Assembly: GCA_028554755.1 (NCBI GenBank) | Contig: JAPTOF010000005.1 | Span: 6,333,501 to 6,397,500, forward strand | From: Cordia subcordata | Lineage: Eukaryota; Streptophyta; Magnoliopsida; Boraginales; Cordiaceae | Direction: 5' to 3' | Length of the DNA: 64,000 nt | Shown here: positions 23,584 to 35,789 of the stretch, in pieces | How the letters are laid out: every line of letters starts with the position of its first letter | Numbering within the stretch: the stretch's first letter is position 1 | Notes under the pieces: generated by a model | Databases searched by the model: none | Told to the model about the DNA's origin: nothing | Seen by the model: only the letters and a program-made list of their open reading frames with translations | Translations under genes and position numbers: made by a program

Positions 23584-25300
23584 CGTTAGGATTGTATGCC
23601 CTAAAGACCACTTGAACATAGATATCGAGTTAGACATTTGATCATTGTTTATGATTATGAGCACTTCTTACATATATTATCTTTGGTATATATGTGTGAT
23701 AAATTGCGTAAAGGTCCAATGACGTAGTCTAATAACTTTGGTGCATAGTGAGGCTGAGCACACAGTAGGTCCAAGTGTAGTTTCAAGTAAATTATAAAAA
23801 TGCCATAGTTGGATGGTAGTGTTAGGCATTCTACCGAGATAAGGCTATAATAAGCGAGTTTCCTGATAAGGATGATCTACATAGGTCATTGGAGGGTATT
23901 TGCAAACTTCGCTCTTAGCGAGTGTTTCATGCATTAGACAGAACCACCGTGAGTATGCCTTTTTGAACCATGCCATCATTTATAAAATACAAGATACTCA
24001 CCGCTTTTGAGTGACCGATACACTTAATCTTGAGCATATGTGGATAAACTAGAAAAGTTAGGGTACAGTACTTTGATGTACCATAGGAAGAGGTCTTGAG
24101 TGATAAGATTGTTTACCTCATACATTGAGTGTTGTGTTCTAATCAATCAAGACATGCATGTGCAATAACAGAGTCTCTATCACCCTCCAAGGGTATATCG
24201 GTCATTTGGCTTGTGGGTCGCTCCTTAGATCAAGAGATCTATAACCAAGTGATGATCACTCCTTAGACTAGGGATTCCAAGGTTCCAAATGTAGTCTTGG
24301 ATGTGATGGTATCTTTTGACCGACCTTGACTACGAGTATGCATAGAGGGGTATTTTGCACATTTCACTCAATTGGTTAAAGATAGAGGTTGCTTCCTGTA
24401 ACAAGCTCTTGATTAGCTAGTAATTATTCTTGGAGTACGGCTTTGGTCTTTTGGTGGAGTAGATCGAAGTTAAAGTGGCCACAGTGTCGTCGATGTAGTA
24501 GCAAGGGCATTTTGGTCATTTTGACGGCCAAGGATAATCATGTCTTTCGGTTCTTCCACTAGCCATTTCTCTATTGGATACATAATTGAGAAATTTAATA
24601 TGTGGGTTGCTTAATTAGGATTTGAGTTTAAAAGTTAAGAATGGATTTAATTATTCAGATCATCTTAATATAACTTATGGATATCTTCATTAAATAAGCA
24701 GGGATCACATGGGAGATATTTAGCATATGTGTATACATGACATGAAATATTTGGGTATCTTTTTATCCTAAATAAATATTCCTTATCTAGAAAGTTGAAT
24801 GAAAGGTACTGAGGGAATTATAACATTATCTAGATCTTATCCTTTTAGGGTAAGCTTAATACTATAAATAGTATTAGATGACCATGATCCATTTTGAGCC
24901 TCTTTGATATTTTTCTTTCTAAGGTGTGTATGCAGTAATTTTCACACACTAGCACCAAGAATACACACTAGATTTATTTTCTTTATTTTAGCCTTTCATT
25001 TAGCTTGCTCACTACATACCTAAGAGTATCCTAGTTGTAGAGGTAGGGTCATAGTGGAGAAAACCACAAGGCGGTTATTTCGAGGAAGATTTGATGCAAA
25101 GAGGTCACTAACTTTTGAATCACGCATCAAGGGTAATGATATCTTCATCTATTCTCCTTTATCTCTATATATTTTTGTTGAATCCTATGTTTATAACATG
25201 TTTTTATGCTATATTTTGCTACCATATGTAGATTATAAATTAAAAAAATAAAAATCTATCACCTAATCTTGAATATGGTAATATCATATTAGATCCAACA
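23584..25300 (+). repeat. Copia-type LTR cutting the Tat element
   Basis: Begins (C)GTTAGGATTGTATGCC, where the expected leading T is C, and ends AGATCCAACA. It has a TATA box CTATAAATAG (24862-24871). It is followed by TTGGTATTGGGAC, a decayed Met-tRNA primer-binding site, so it is a 5' LTR rather than a solo LTR. The flanks (GAGAT and ATTGG) do not match. No coding sequence or 3' LTR follows. The solo LTR at 46685-48864 (opposite strand) belongs to the same family, sharing for example CTTGGAGTAC.GCTTT.GTCTT. Confidence 0.65.
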
Positions 25301-26235
25301 ATTGGTATTGGGACATAGGTGCCGTTATACACATAGTTATGGCCTTAGATTGCATAATAAATCAATAGAACATGTAATAATCTTGTGGGTGACAAGATTA
25401 ATGTGTTTTTATGGTATATGTGTAATGGGCTAACCTTTGTGGTTGCAACTTATGTGTAATTTTGGTCCTAATCGATGGTTCGAATTTATAGACTTATTTT
25501 CTTGCATAGAAAGTTATTGAAGCTTCAAACTGAGAGAAGCATAGGAATGGGAAAATGGCTTGTATTTTGTATCCAACATTTATGTTTCTTGTCACAGATG
25601 AAGCTTGTATAGGTTGTTTTTCTATGTAATTCCTTGTAATGTATCGATTAGGAGCCAAAAAAGCTGCTAAGCATGTTGTTAGAGGCATTCTGGAGGATTT
25701 ACTCAACCGATAAATGAAGACAGCATTCTAGAACTGCCGGTTGATAGGTAAAGGTGTGGGACTCAACCAGTAAAGGCAATTTGCATTTGTTTGAAGTTTT
25801 TTTGGTATTCCAATTGCTTTGGGCTTCATGCCTAAGGCTTATTTACAAGAACCCATCAATTAGAGACCGTTTAATTTAGCTATGGATGTTTATTTTGCAC
25901 TGTTTATATGCATGTTTGATTGTATGCATGATTATTGCAATCTATCACATAGCGACATGTCCACCCAAGTTGGGTTTATGCATGATTATTGCAATCTATC
26001 ACATAGCGACATGTCCACCCAAGTAGGGTTTAAAATTGGCTAACCCTTAGATCTTATTTTTGGCTTGAGTTTGATAAGTCCCTTGAGATTACTTAGGCTA
26101 ATTATTTTGGTAGTTAGATATCCTAAAGAAGCAGCACATGTAATTGGCAATTTACTCGTTTCTCCCATGCTAATTAATTAATGGACTTATCAAGATAACT
26201 CAAAACATGCCTACCTATGTATTTTAATTCGAATA
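25301..26235. other. Non-coding stretch with a 55-bp tandem duplication
   Basis: It starts with the decayed primer-binding site and has no recognisable coding sequence. A 55-bp unit starting TATGCATGATTATTGCAATC is perfectly tandem except for one base (25922-25976 and 25977-26031). Confidence 0.6.
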
Positions 26236-26930
26236 TAGGTCCAATGAAATGTGATATTTATGCATTTGGTTGTTTACTCCTGGAGTTAATAACTAAATAG
26301 CCACTTGATCAAATTGCTCTTCGGTATTCGCCATTAACTTTCAAGTCTTGGGTTCACCAACAATTTGCCTGTGGCAAAGAGTTCCTTGTGGACAAATAGT
26401 TTGTGGGTGATGATTATATTTGATCTAAAATTACTAGACTAGTAGTAAATTGCATGAGCGAAGGTCCAGACAAATAGAAGGAGGCAAAAGTTATAACTGA
26501 AGGATTGGAAGGAAGATAGTATGGTAGAAAAGAGGCCAAGGACCGATTAGGCATCTTTAGTGTAAGATCTCTACTATTCTATTTGTATTGTGGGTATTGT
26601 GGCCCCATTTGTGTTATGGCTTAGTCGTTTTAGATATTGTCCCAAGACATGTTAGACATAGCTTCACCTTTTCTTAAGATTGAATTCTCTCTTGTGAATG
26701 TTATCTTATTATGTATATCTTAACTTCAACTTGAAATCCAACTAATATCAACTAACACATTCTTGGTTACTGTGATTATTGAAGCAGATTCGAAATTCTA
26801 ACCGATTTGATGAGGGTGATACTATATGCATCCTTCAAGAGATGCACGAAAGAAATCGTGATAAAATGTCTGTGTTTTGATAAGGGTGATTTTGCACACA
26901 TCCTTAAGAAATGCATAAACAAAACCTATT
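26236..26930 (+). pseudogene. Decayed copy of the pseudokinase last exon and 3' flank
   Basis: The plus strand carries CDIYAFGCLLLELITK, QQFACGKEFLVDK and SKITRLVVNCMSEGPD with several stops. It matches the last exon of the minus-strand gene at 37318-37721. Similarity continues past the coding end: TTGAATTCTCTCTTGTGAATG and the GAAATTCTAACCGATTTGATGAG region match the reverse complement of 36990-37240. Because flank and a splice-acceptor-like ATAG precede the exon, this is a genomic duplicate in inverted orientation, not a processed copy. Confidence 0.85.
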
Positions 26931-27053
26931 AGCAGTAAATATTCAGGACTTGTTTTCTTGTGTTGTTATGACCAATTTGTAACGACACAAGATATTCATA
27001 CAATGTTAGAGTTGTTTTTTATGAAGAAACTTTGTTTTTTTTATGAAGAAACT

Positions 27054-27322
27054 TAATTTTGAGACTTATAGTTATATTTCTTGAGAAATTTTCAAAATAA
27101 ATTAACGATAAGTTTAGAGTAAACAGAAGATTATGAAAAGAAAATTAATTTTGAGATTTACAATTATATTTCTTTAGAAATTTTCAAAATAAATTAAAGA
27201 TAAGTTTAGAGTAAAAAAAGAAGATTATGAAAAGCAAAAAAGAAAATAGTTTATTATTAATTTCAAAATAACCTTATGAAAAGCAAAAAAGAAAATAGTT
27301 TATTATTAATTTGAAAATAATA
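27054..27322. repeat. Two overlapping short tandem duplications (91 bp x2, 49 bp x2)
   Basis: A 91-bp unit starting TAATTTTGAGA(C/T)TTA occurs at 27054 and 27145. A 49-bp unit starting TTATGAAAAGCAAAAAAG occurs at 27225 and 27274. All is AT-rich non-coding sequence. Confidence 0.85.
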
Positions 27323-28552
27323 TTTTTAGTCATAAGATAACTAAATAGTTTTTCTAGATATAAAAGCAAACACCGTCTTATTTCGCACAACTCCATTTTA
27401 TATAAAAACTAGTGTGTCTACCCTGAGGTACACAGGTTTTGATATTTATATAATGTAATATAAATTAAAAATTATATAATAATTTTAAAATTAAAAAAGT
27501 ATTTTTGAAAATTATTTTGACATTTATATAATATGATGGTACTTGTATGATATACATGAGAAATGATTATTTCTATATCTATATAATCGTTAATAGTCAA
27601 ATTTGACAATTAACGTAAACAATAAAACATAAATAATTTTGTCATATTAAATTTATGAAATTAAATATAACTTTTATTTTGTTGTAAAATCTAATAATTT
27701 TAGGGAAAAAATCATGAATGATATAGATTGATACCTTTTCATCATTTATTGGGCATCTTTTTAAGGTAATAAATTTGTCTTTTCCTTTTCTAAAATAATG
27801 TTTAGTCTTTTTCTTTTAAAAAAAAATATGTAGAAAACATGACCATGCGGCAAACAAATAGCAAATTTGATATTAACGCAACACTTGGCAGTCATATAAT
27901 GCAGTAAACTCTTCTTTATTATATAGTATACTAGTGTACCACCCGTGCGACGCATGGGTTGGGAAATATATGATTGGTTTTTCTAAAAAATAGAGTTTTT
28001 TATATATTAATCTAAACATTGCTGTCAAATTATATTTTAAGAATTAAATAAACATGGATTCATATAGAAAATAGAATTTATGTTTCTCTTTTAATAGTAA
28101 CTGTCCTAATTCAATAATAGTTTTACCTCTACAAATGAGTTAAATTTAAATAAATGTAGATTGCATTTTCTTTTTCCAAACAAAAACCTTTGTTTTCTTT
28201 TTTTTACTTTCTGAATTTAAGTATCCTATTTAATTACTGTAGATATTTCATAACAAAATTATTGTTGTTAGTGGATAAAAACACTAATAGTTTTATAGAT
28301 AAGAATACACATGAAAAAACACAAATAAATTCTGAAAAATAAAAAGTAAACGAAATATTAAGATGAGATTAGTACCTGGATATCAAGTTATCTAAGAATC
28401 AAGGAGTACCTACTACCAATTTTGCAATAAAAAATAGATACGATACTGAAGCTTTAAAATAAGACAATTAACCAAAGGGACAAAATAAAATTAAAAAGCT
28501 AAAATATCTACAGTGTGTAATGGCGTATGTGGGTGAAAGTTTCACAAAAAAA
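27323..28552. other. AT-rich intergenic DNA
   Basis: No gene is supported. A short near-palindrome CCCGTGCGACGCATGGG at about 27944-27960 resembles a widespread plant repeat motif. Confidence 0.5.
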
Positions 28553-28569
28553 ATAATAATAATAATAAT

Positions 28570-29187
28570 TGTAGTAGCCAAAATTGGCTTGGCCTAAGGG
28601 CCGCTTGTCTCGAAACACATGGTAAGGCAAACGTGATCCATTAACGTTGTATGGCCCAAGAAAGCTCTTATGGGTCGCTGCTTTGCAATAAAAGGCGTGC
28701 TTAACACGTGTGATTTGCATAACCACGTACGATATTATCCTAACCCCTCAAGATAAGCACATCAGTAGGTAGTATATCTTTCCAGATATGTTCTATTTCA
28801 TCTATACGATAACTAAGAAGTCTCCAGAGTACCCAAGGAGATACACAGTACCTATCTGATCAGATCAACATGATAAGAATGGAGCCATACAAGCCTCTAC
28901 ATCTGAGACAACTATAAATACACTATTGCATGAGGGGCATGGGAGAGGGGGGAGACATACCCTTACACTGATAGACACCGAATTTCTCAAGTTTGCACCT
29001 CGCTTTTCCTTTTATACAGGCCTTCCCTTTATATAGCCTTATATTCTTCCCTCCGATAATTGACTTGGGCATCAGAGTGTTTTTGGCCGGCATCACACTA
29101 GTGCCAAAGACTTATCCGTCTTTTTTGCTTTCTGTTTAGTAGATTGTTAGTGCCCCGAGTTCGTGATTGTAGATTTTAGCATCTACA
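28570..29187 (+). repeat. TR-GAG 5' LTR
   Basis: A 618-bp LTR with TATA box ACTATAAATACAC (28913-28925) and a U5 phrase CTTGGGCATCAGAGTG...GGCCGGCATCACAC typical of Tat-type LTRs. Partner at 32106-32720. Confidence 0.92.
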
Positions 29188-29190
29188 ATT

Positions 29191-29208
29191 TGGTGCCCAC
29201 CATGGGGC
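29191..29208 (+). other. TR-GAG primer-binding site
   Basis: TGGTGCCCACCATGGGGC starts three bases after the LTR. It looks like the Tat-type TGGCGCCCACCGTGGGGC with both CpG sites decayed. Confidence 0.8.
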
Positions 29209-29261
29209 CCTAGCAACTTTTATAACAGGAAGCTAAACCATGCCATAGTAATAGTATGATG

Positions 29262-30353
29262 GTTGAGAGATAAGTTACCAAGATGTTCACTCTCAAATAG
29301 AGGCCTTCATGGCCAAACTATCAGCATATGAAGACAAATTCAAGAATCTTGAAGAGGAAAATGTTGCGGTTTGAAAAGAAAATAACGCCATCCACCAAGA
29401 AAACCTAAATCTGCAGGAAAGAGTGAGGAGCCTTTAATCAAATACTGCATCCTTAGACAAAGGAAAAGCAATTCTCAACGAGGAAGTGAATCCTATGCAA
29501 TCCTTAGATCCGACGCTTGTCTAAACTCCAGGACTTCGTAATGCTACCCCGATGCAATTGATGGACCCTAGTTCTGTCTTTCAACGACCTATGATGCCCA
29601 ATGGCAATAATGAAGCTGGATACCATGCTATACTTCCAAACGAGAACATTCTTAAGCGATTCGCTAAGCTCGAGTCCTTAGTCCAAAGGATTCCAGGCGT
29701 ACCTGCTCCTATTAAAAGGAGTGTCTCCGACAGCTATGCAGTGTCTCCCTTTGTAGATGCCATAGCCATGGTAGACTTATCATCAAAGTTTATCTTCTCC
29801 AACATGAAGCTCTTTGACGGGACCACAGATCCAGATGACCACATCATGCAATACAAATGGAAAATGTACACCGTAGCCATCCCTAAAGAAAAACAAGAAG
29901 CATGTATGTGTAAAGGTTTCGGCTCAAGTCTGACTGGACCCGCCTTACAGTGGTATACCAACCTCCCAAATAGGTGCATCAGTTTATTTGCTCAACTTAC
30001 AGATATGTTCGTCGAGCAGTATGTCAATTGAAAAAGCAGTCGGATGACTTATATCTGATTGTGTAGAGGAAAGGCAAGCCTCTCAGAGAGTACATGGGCC
30101 GATTTAACAAAGAAAAGGTCACCATACCAAATTGCAACGTCGCTACTGCAATTTTTGCTTTTTGTAGAGGACTTTTCCCCAAATCTAACCTCTACAAGGA
30201 ACTCACAAAATACCCGTGTAAAATGATAGAAGATGTCTTGTCCAAATCATGGGCACAAATCAAGTGGGAAGATGATCAAGCAAATCGACGCCTATCCTCT
30301 CCAAGTCACGGCTACGAAGATCAAAGAATTGATAGGCAGCTGAGGAGCATATA
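29262..30353 (+). pseudogene. TR-GAG gag, broken
   Basis: An N-terminal coiled-coil-like part (IEAFMAKLSAYEDKFKNLEE) contains at least three stops. The core (29552-30031) is open with KFIFSNMKLFDGTTDPDDHI, EACMCKGFGSSLTGPALQWY and SLFAQLTDMFVEQY, the retrotransposon gag domain of Tat-type elements. A TGA at 30029-30031 and a frameshift precede a last part (30094-30353) with YMGRFNKEKVTIPNCN and LSKSWAQIKWEDDQ. Gag would package the element's RNA. No zinc knuckle or pol follows, which defines the element as gag-only. Confidence 0.88.
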
Positions 30354-30783
30354 AACTGCGTACTGAAAGTGGCAAGGATTTCACCAATAGTTGGAACGCT
30401 ATTCATCTAAAAAGGTATTACTTCTACCAAGACTTAGGTATCTTTAACCTCTATTTTTTAGTAGGCTAGAATTGCTAAGTGAGCTAGATGTCATTATCTT
30501 TTAATAAGCCAATAGGGCATATTTTGGCTACTACTTTTCATTAGGCTAGACTCGCTAGGCGAGCTAGATACTTCCATCTTTTAATAAGTCATTAGAAATT
30601 TGTTGAAATTCAACCAGCAAGAATTTCACCTATTCACAAGGAAACTCATCTCAAAGAAATGACCTAACTTTTTATTAGAATACAATACCAATTAGGCCCT
30701 AATCCGAACAAAAATAAATGGCTCGACTTCAAACAGTTTAATTCTAGGTATTTCCTCAAACCAAACACTCTGGTGAAAGTAGC

Positions 30784-31235
30784 AAAGGCAAACAGGCTCC
30801 GGCCCCACCCACCTACGTGTTAATTAGTACGTTCTTATAAAGTAAGGCGAACAGGCTCCGGCCTCGCCCATCTACGTGCTAATCAGCACAGTTACATAAA
30901 ATAAGGCAAATAGGCTCCGGCCTCGCCTACCTACGTGTTAATTAGCACGTTCTTATGAAGTAAGGCAAACAGGCTCTGGCCTCACCTATCTATGTGCTAA
31001 TCAGCACAGTTACATAAAATAAGGTAAATAGGCTTCAGCCTCGCCCACGTACGTGTTGATCAGCATGTTCTTATGAAGTAAGGCAAACAGGCTTTGACCT
31101 CGCCCATCTATGTGCTAATTAGCACATTAAAAAATTAAGAAAAATAGGCTTCTGCCTTGCCCATCTATGTGCTAAGTAGCACATTTATGTAAGACAAGGT
31201 AAAAACAAGTTTCGGCCTCTCCCATCTACATGTTC
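30784..31235 (+). repeat. Tandem array, about 59-60 bp units, alternating two forms
   Basis: Units start AAGGCAAACAGGCTCCGGCC near 30784, 30842, 30902, 30961, 31021, 31080 and 31138, about seven in all. Ends alternate between a form with GTGTTAATTAGCACG and a form with GTGCTAATCAGCACAG, each able to form a short hairpin. Later units are more diverged. Confidence 0.88.
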
Positions 31236-31710
31236 ATACAACTGACCCCTATGTGCAGATACACTAACAAGTGTTCCATAAGCACCTATGGGTCAGTAAG
31301 CGCCCATATGTACCATCTAAGGTGCTTTTGAATAATGTAAGGCAAGTGCCGTGATTCAAGCAGGATGTATGTAGTCCCAGAAACAATTGATCACTTATCA
31401 CATATAAAAGATTTGTTATAAGTGAAATAACTTGACAACAAAGTCGAAGTCAATGCATATACTTATATTATAGGGCCTAGTTCTAACAAGCCTAATATTG
31501 ATCTCAACAAAGCAACCAAAGGGCTTAATGCCAACTATGTACAATAAAAGTCAGAAACGGCATTGCTATCCACGCTAGTTTCGCTTGGCCAGAAAAGTGC
31601 TCAGTGCAGAAAGATATGCGTTAACTAAGGTGTATAATGCACTCTGCAATATATGCAAGGTACGCACCTAAAGTATGTAGTGTACACTGTTAAAGGGCGT
31701 AAAGCACGCA

Positions 31711-31920
31711 GGTGTCATGTACGCCATTACGCTGCTAAGAGGTGTCATGTACGCCACTAAACTGCTAAGGGGTGTCATGTACGCTGCTACGTTCTTAAGG
31801 GGTGTCATGTACGCCGCTACGTTCCTAAGGGGTGTCATGTATGCCGCTACGCTGCTAAGGGGTGTCATGTAAGCCGCTACATTACTAAGATGTGTCATGT
31901 ATACCACTAAGGTGTGTAAT
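31711..31920 (+). repeat. Seven 30-bp tandem repeats
   Basis: GGTGTCATGT recurs at exactly 30-base spacing: 31711, 31741, 31771, 31801, 31831, 31861 and 31891 (last as TGTGTCATGT). There are no indels across seven units. On the minus strand the period keeps a frame open (31668-31928) with a recurring decapeptide like AAYMTPLSSV. Coding is not otherwise supported. Confidence 0.95.
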
Positions 31921-32105
31921 ATGCACAACTAAGACATGTAAGCCATATGTTAAACGCACAGCTGGCAAGGAGTAAGTGCGACTAGGAGCATAATATGCGT
32001 ACATTACATGAAAAAGACGGATTAGCCGGGAGTTTCCACTCACTGCTCACGACAACAACTACTCTCTAACTTGAAGATTCTTTGACTTGGGAGTGGGGGA
32101 CAAAT

Positions 32106-32720
32106 TGTAGTAGCCAAAATTGGCCTAGCTTAAGGGCTGCTTATCTCAAAACATATGGTAAGGCAACTGTGACCCATTAACGTTGCGTGGCCCAAGAAAG
32201 CTCTTATGGGTCACTGCTTTGCAGTAAAAGGCGTACTTAACACGTGTGATTTGCATAACCACGTACGATATTATCCTAACCCCTCAAGATAACACATCAG
32301 TAGGTAGTATATCTTTCCAGATAGGTTCAATTTCCTTTATACGATAACTAAGAAGTCTCCAGAGCATCCAAGGAGATACACAATACCTATCTAATCAGAA
32401 CAACATGATAAGAATGAAGTCATACAAGTCTTTACATCTGAGACGACTATAAATACACCCTTTCAGCAGTGGCATAAGGAGGGAGGGACACACCCTTACA
32501 CTGATATACACGGGATTTCTCAGGTTCGAACCTAGCTTTTCCTTTTATACAGGTCTTCCCTTTTTATAGCCTTATATTCTTCCCTCCGATAACTGACTTG
32601 GGCGTCGGAGTGTCTTTGGCCGGCATCACACCGGTGCCAAAGACTTACTCGCCTTTCTCGCTTTCTGTTTCGCAAGTTGTTAGTGCCCCAAATTCATTAT
32701 TGTAGATTTTAGTGTCTACA
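32106..32720 (+). repeat. TR-GAG 3' LTR
   Basis: Direct copy of the 5' LTR, preceded by the polypurine-type GGGAGTGGGGGACAAAT (32089-32105) and followed by the ATAAT duplication. Its TATA box is near 32447. Confidence 0.92.
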
Positions 32721-32725
32721 ATAAT

Positions 32726-34330
32726 ATAGAATATAGGTTCTGAATTTTAAAAAAAAAAAGAATAAAAAAGGCAATTTGTCGATATTAACCAAAACCTAAA
32801 TTACCATAAATAGCATTATACGATAATGATATATTAAGTAAATTACAATATTTTTTATTATAGGAATAGAAAACAATTAAAATAGGTAACGATTTGATAT
32901 TAATCAAATCGGAGAGTTACCATAGATATCTGCAATCAATCCAGATTGCATATCATAATTATCGGATGTACTATGTAAATATTAAAATAAATTAGAAAAT
33001 CAATGTAAATCTCACTAAAATAAAGCAAAATCATTTACTCACCAAATATAGTGGTTGATATCATTGTAATGTAAGAGTGCCACGTGGCAAAATGATTTTA
33101 AGAATGCTATTTGTACGACACTTGTCATTATTATATTGCAAAGGGTTCTTCTGTATAATATAGTATAGATACAACCAAACACATCTTGCTTTGGAGAAAC
33201 TCTTTTACAAAATTATATTTTGCAATTGAAAACCAAATTGACTAGAGACAACTGCACCCTTTAACTATTTCATTCATTCACTCATTTTTCATTTTTTCCC
33301 CCTTCCCCCCTCCCCGGAAGTATATATATTGGAATATATGTATTATAACATAAAAATTGAAATGAATCCACATGCAACATTAACTAGTTACCTTTATTAG
33401 AATGATAACATTTCATAGCATTGAAGATGAAATAATTAAGCAACACTCTTAAAATGTGATACTCCATTGAACATAATTTATGTTCTAAAAAAATGTTTAA
33501 ATTTTTATATATGCAGGTTCCATTTGTTTGCAGGAAAATGATTTTCAAGTTTTCCGTTATTTGGTAATGCAAAAAAATAAGTCCATGAGAAACATTTTTC
33601 AGCCAAAGGAAAAACTCTAGTTCAAAATGGATAAAAATGTTTTTCTTAATAACCAACAGAAAGAAAATATTTCGCAATAGTAAGTTTGTTGCCTAGGGAA
33701 TGAATTCAAGAGAGGAGTGAATTGGGTTATTGGCACAAAATAAGTAATTAAAAAAAAAAAATTTCTTCAGATTTTCAAGTTGATCTTTGGTTATGAGATA
33801 ATGCAACAAGTATGACACAATTATATACTTAAAAATAAAGAGTTTAAGGATAGATTAGGGAGGTTACTGGGATTGTCATAGTATACATACATTGAGTTCA
33901 TGTTGAAGAAGTTCAACACATTGAATTCTAAAAAGGTTCTTGGGAATTCATTGTTCAAAGAGATTTGTTTGACAAATTTCTTTGAAAGGAATGTATAAGA
34001 AGAATCTTAATTGCTTAGACAGTATGATTTATTAAGCACATTATGTCATGTACGAGGCTTGGTGAGGCTTACTTTTCTTGTATTATCAATAGGTACCATC
34101 ATGATCCTGACTAGAAGCATTGGTAATTGGTGGAGATCATTCTTTGGAACATAGAGTACTGGAGTACCAATGGCTCGTCTATGGAAAAGTTTGACTTGAA
34201 ACCAATCAGTAAGATGATAGACACGGTATTTGAGGTTATGTTTGCTAGAACAGTTCTAAGCTTGTGTTTGGATGTTGCCACCTTCTTTAAGCTAGAGGTA
34301 ATGATCTCTTGAAAATAACGTATAACAAAG
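32726..34330. other. AT-rich intergenic DNA
   Basis: No gene is supported. A phrase near 33700 (GAATTCAAGAGAGGAGTGAA) looks like retroelement LTR debris. The sequence from about 34000 may be decayed Copia internal DNA. Confidence 0.4.
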
Positions 34331-34410
34331 AATGTTTGCCAACTCCTTAGCTAAAGCCCTTGAGATCCTGAGAAGCAAGGTATAAGATATAGATTCGACT
34401 GGCTTTAGTC

Positions 34411-35730
34411 CAAGTTGGAGATTTTTGGGAATGGTGTTCTAAAATAAGTTGTCTATTGTAGACTTCATACTAATTTGTACATAAATCGTCTTACTTTCGG
34501 CCTTACATGATATCGTATATCTTCCCTTTAATTGTTAGATCATGATGTAGCCCTTGGGATGACCTAATAGGGCTATGTGAATGAGAGATAGCTCGGTCAT
34601 CCTTAAACCTAGTTTATAACCAAATAATAGAATCGATACTATGACATAGATTCTATTGAGTGTAGGTTATAGTGCATTATATGAGTCGGTTATCTCATGA
34701 ACAATGGGCGCAGAGACACTAGTGTGACTCACAATGAGGTGTGCGGAGACATACTTATTGAACATGACTCTATATCAAACATCCTATAATATGTACCCTA
34801 TTGTCAAAGGACAGCTTGTGGTACATATAGATGTAGATGTTCCCTTAGACCTGAGACCACTATAGAGACTTGCGGGTTACTCCCCATGCCTTGGTATCGG
34901 ACTATTCAAATTTCTAATCTAGTGATGAAAGGTTGTTGGGTATGGGCAAGTGCCGCGAGTCAATACGTAGGTCAAGATGGAATTAATCGATCTGGGTATC
35001 AGGAGAATGATATTCTACTTAATCCTAATTCATTAAGACTTTGGCCAAATCTTTCCACATGATGTGTCACATGGTTACGTCATGATGAGTGATGATGAGA
35101 TTGAGACTTGATATGAAATAGCTAAGTAGGGGTTTGATAGTTTTACCATGCCCCTAGGGTTATTTCGAAATATTAAGAGTCATAGGGAATCCACAATAGC
35201 GCCCAGGCTCCGTAAATATTGCCTTGCAACTACTCGATTTATTCGAACGTCAGGAACTGTTGCTAGAGTATCATTGATTAGTATAAGAATAGTCCTTGTA
35301 TTATCAGTTTAAGTTTGAACCTATTGAGTCACGCATATGGTTGAGAAACAGTTGGAGGATTGAACCTATTGTAATTATCTCAATCATGTTTAATTGAGAA
35401 TTAGACGTGTTATTATTTCATTATGAATTAAATAATATCATGGGTAATTAACACTATAGATGTTTAATTGAAAGTTAAATCTTATAATGTCTAATTACTT
35501 ATTATGGGTCACGGGATCAATTTCGACCATGTCTAGCTAGCACTGGATATGTGGATCAAAATTAATTCATGGGCTGTTATTTATAAATTAAATATGGATT
35601 CAATTTGGGCTTTAATTTGGGTTTAAGAAGTCCATAATTTTAAGTCCAAAGAGTTGAACTTATTAGGTTATGGGATGGGTTTTATGGACAGCCCATATCT
35701 CTCTATATAAAGAGAAAATTCACTTTTTCT
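34411..35730 (+). repeat. Copia 3' end and partial LTR relic
   Basis: GACTGGCTTTAGTCCAAG then TTGGAGATTTTTGGGAATGG resembles the standard Copia 3' end: a last RNase H codon block, a PPT-like GTGGGAGATT decayed to GTTGGAGATT, and an LTR start TGTTGGGAATGG with one changed base at 34423. The following 1.3 kb has an LTR-like character and a TATA box CTATATAAAGAG (35703-35714). The LTR end and the element body are missing. Confidence 0.5.
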
Positions 35731-35789
35731 ACGTACCCCTGCCTCCAATTGGAGAAGAATCTAAAGTGTTTCTAACGAATGTGAGGAAC

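Larger units (their letters stand above)
28570..32720 (+). mobile_element. Gag-only LTR element (TR-GAG-like, Tat-related)
   Basis: A 4151-bp element with direct LTRs (28570-29187, 32106-32720) starting TGTAGTAGCC and ending GTCTACA/ATCTACA. It is flanked by perfect ATAAT duplications (28565-28569, 32721-32725). It has a PBS and PPT but only a gag remnant, with no protease, RT or integrase. This composition fits TR-GAG or similar non-autonomous elements mobilised by a Tat-type partner. Two different tandem arrays fill the 3' half. The left duplication overlaps an (AAT)n run at 28553-28569. Confidence 0.9.

Noticed and set aside
27944..27960. Near-palindrome CCCGTGCGACGCATGGG as a mobile-element end
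   Set aside because: It resembles a common plant repeat motif, but I could not find a partner end or a target duplication.
30784..31920. CRISPR-like regular repeats
   Set aside because: Direct tandem repeats without unique spacers, inside a plant LTR element. Not CRISPR.
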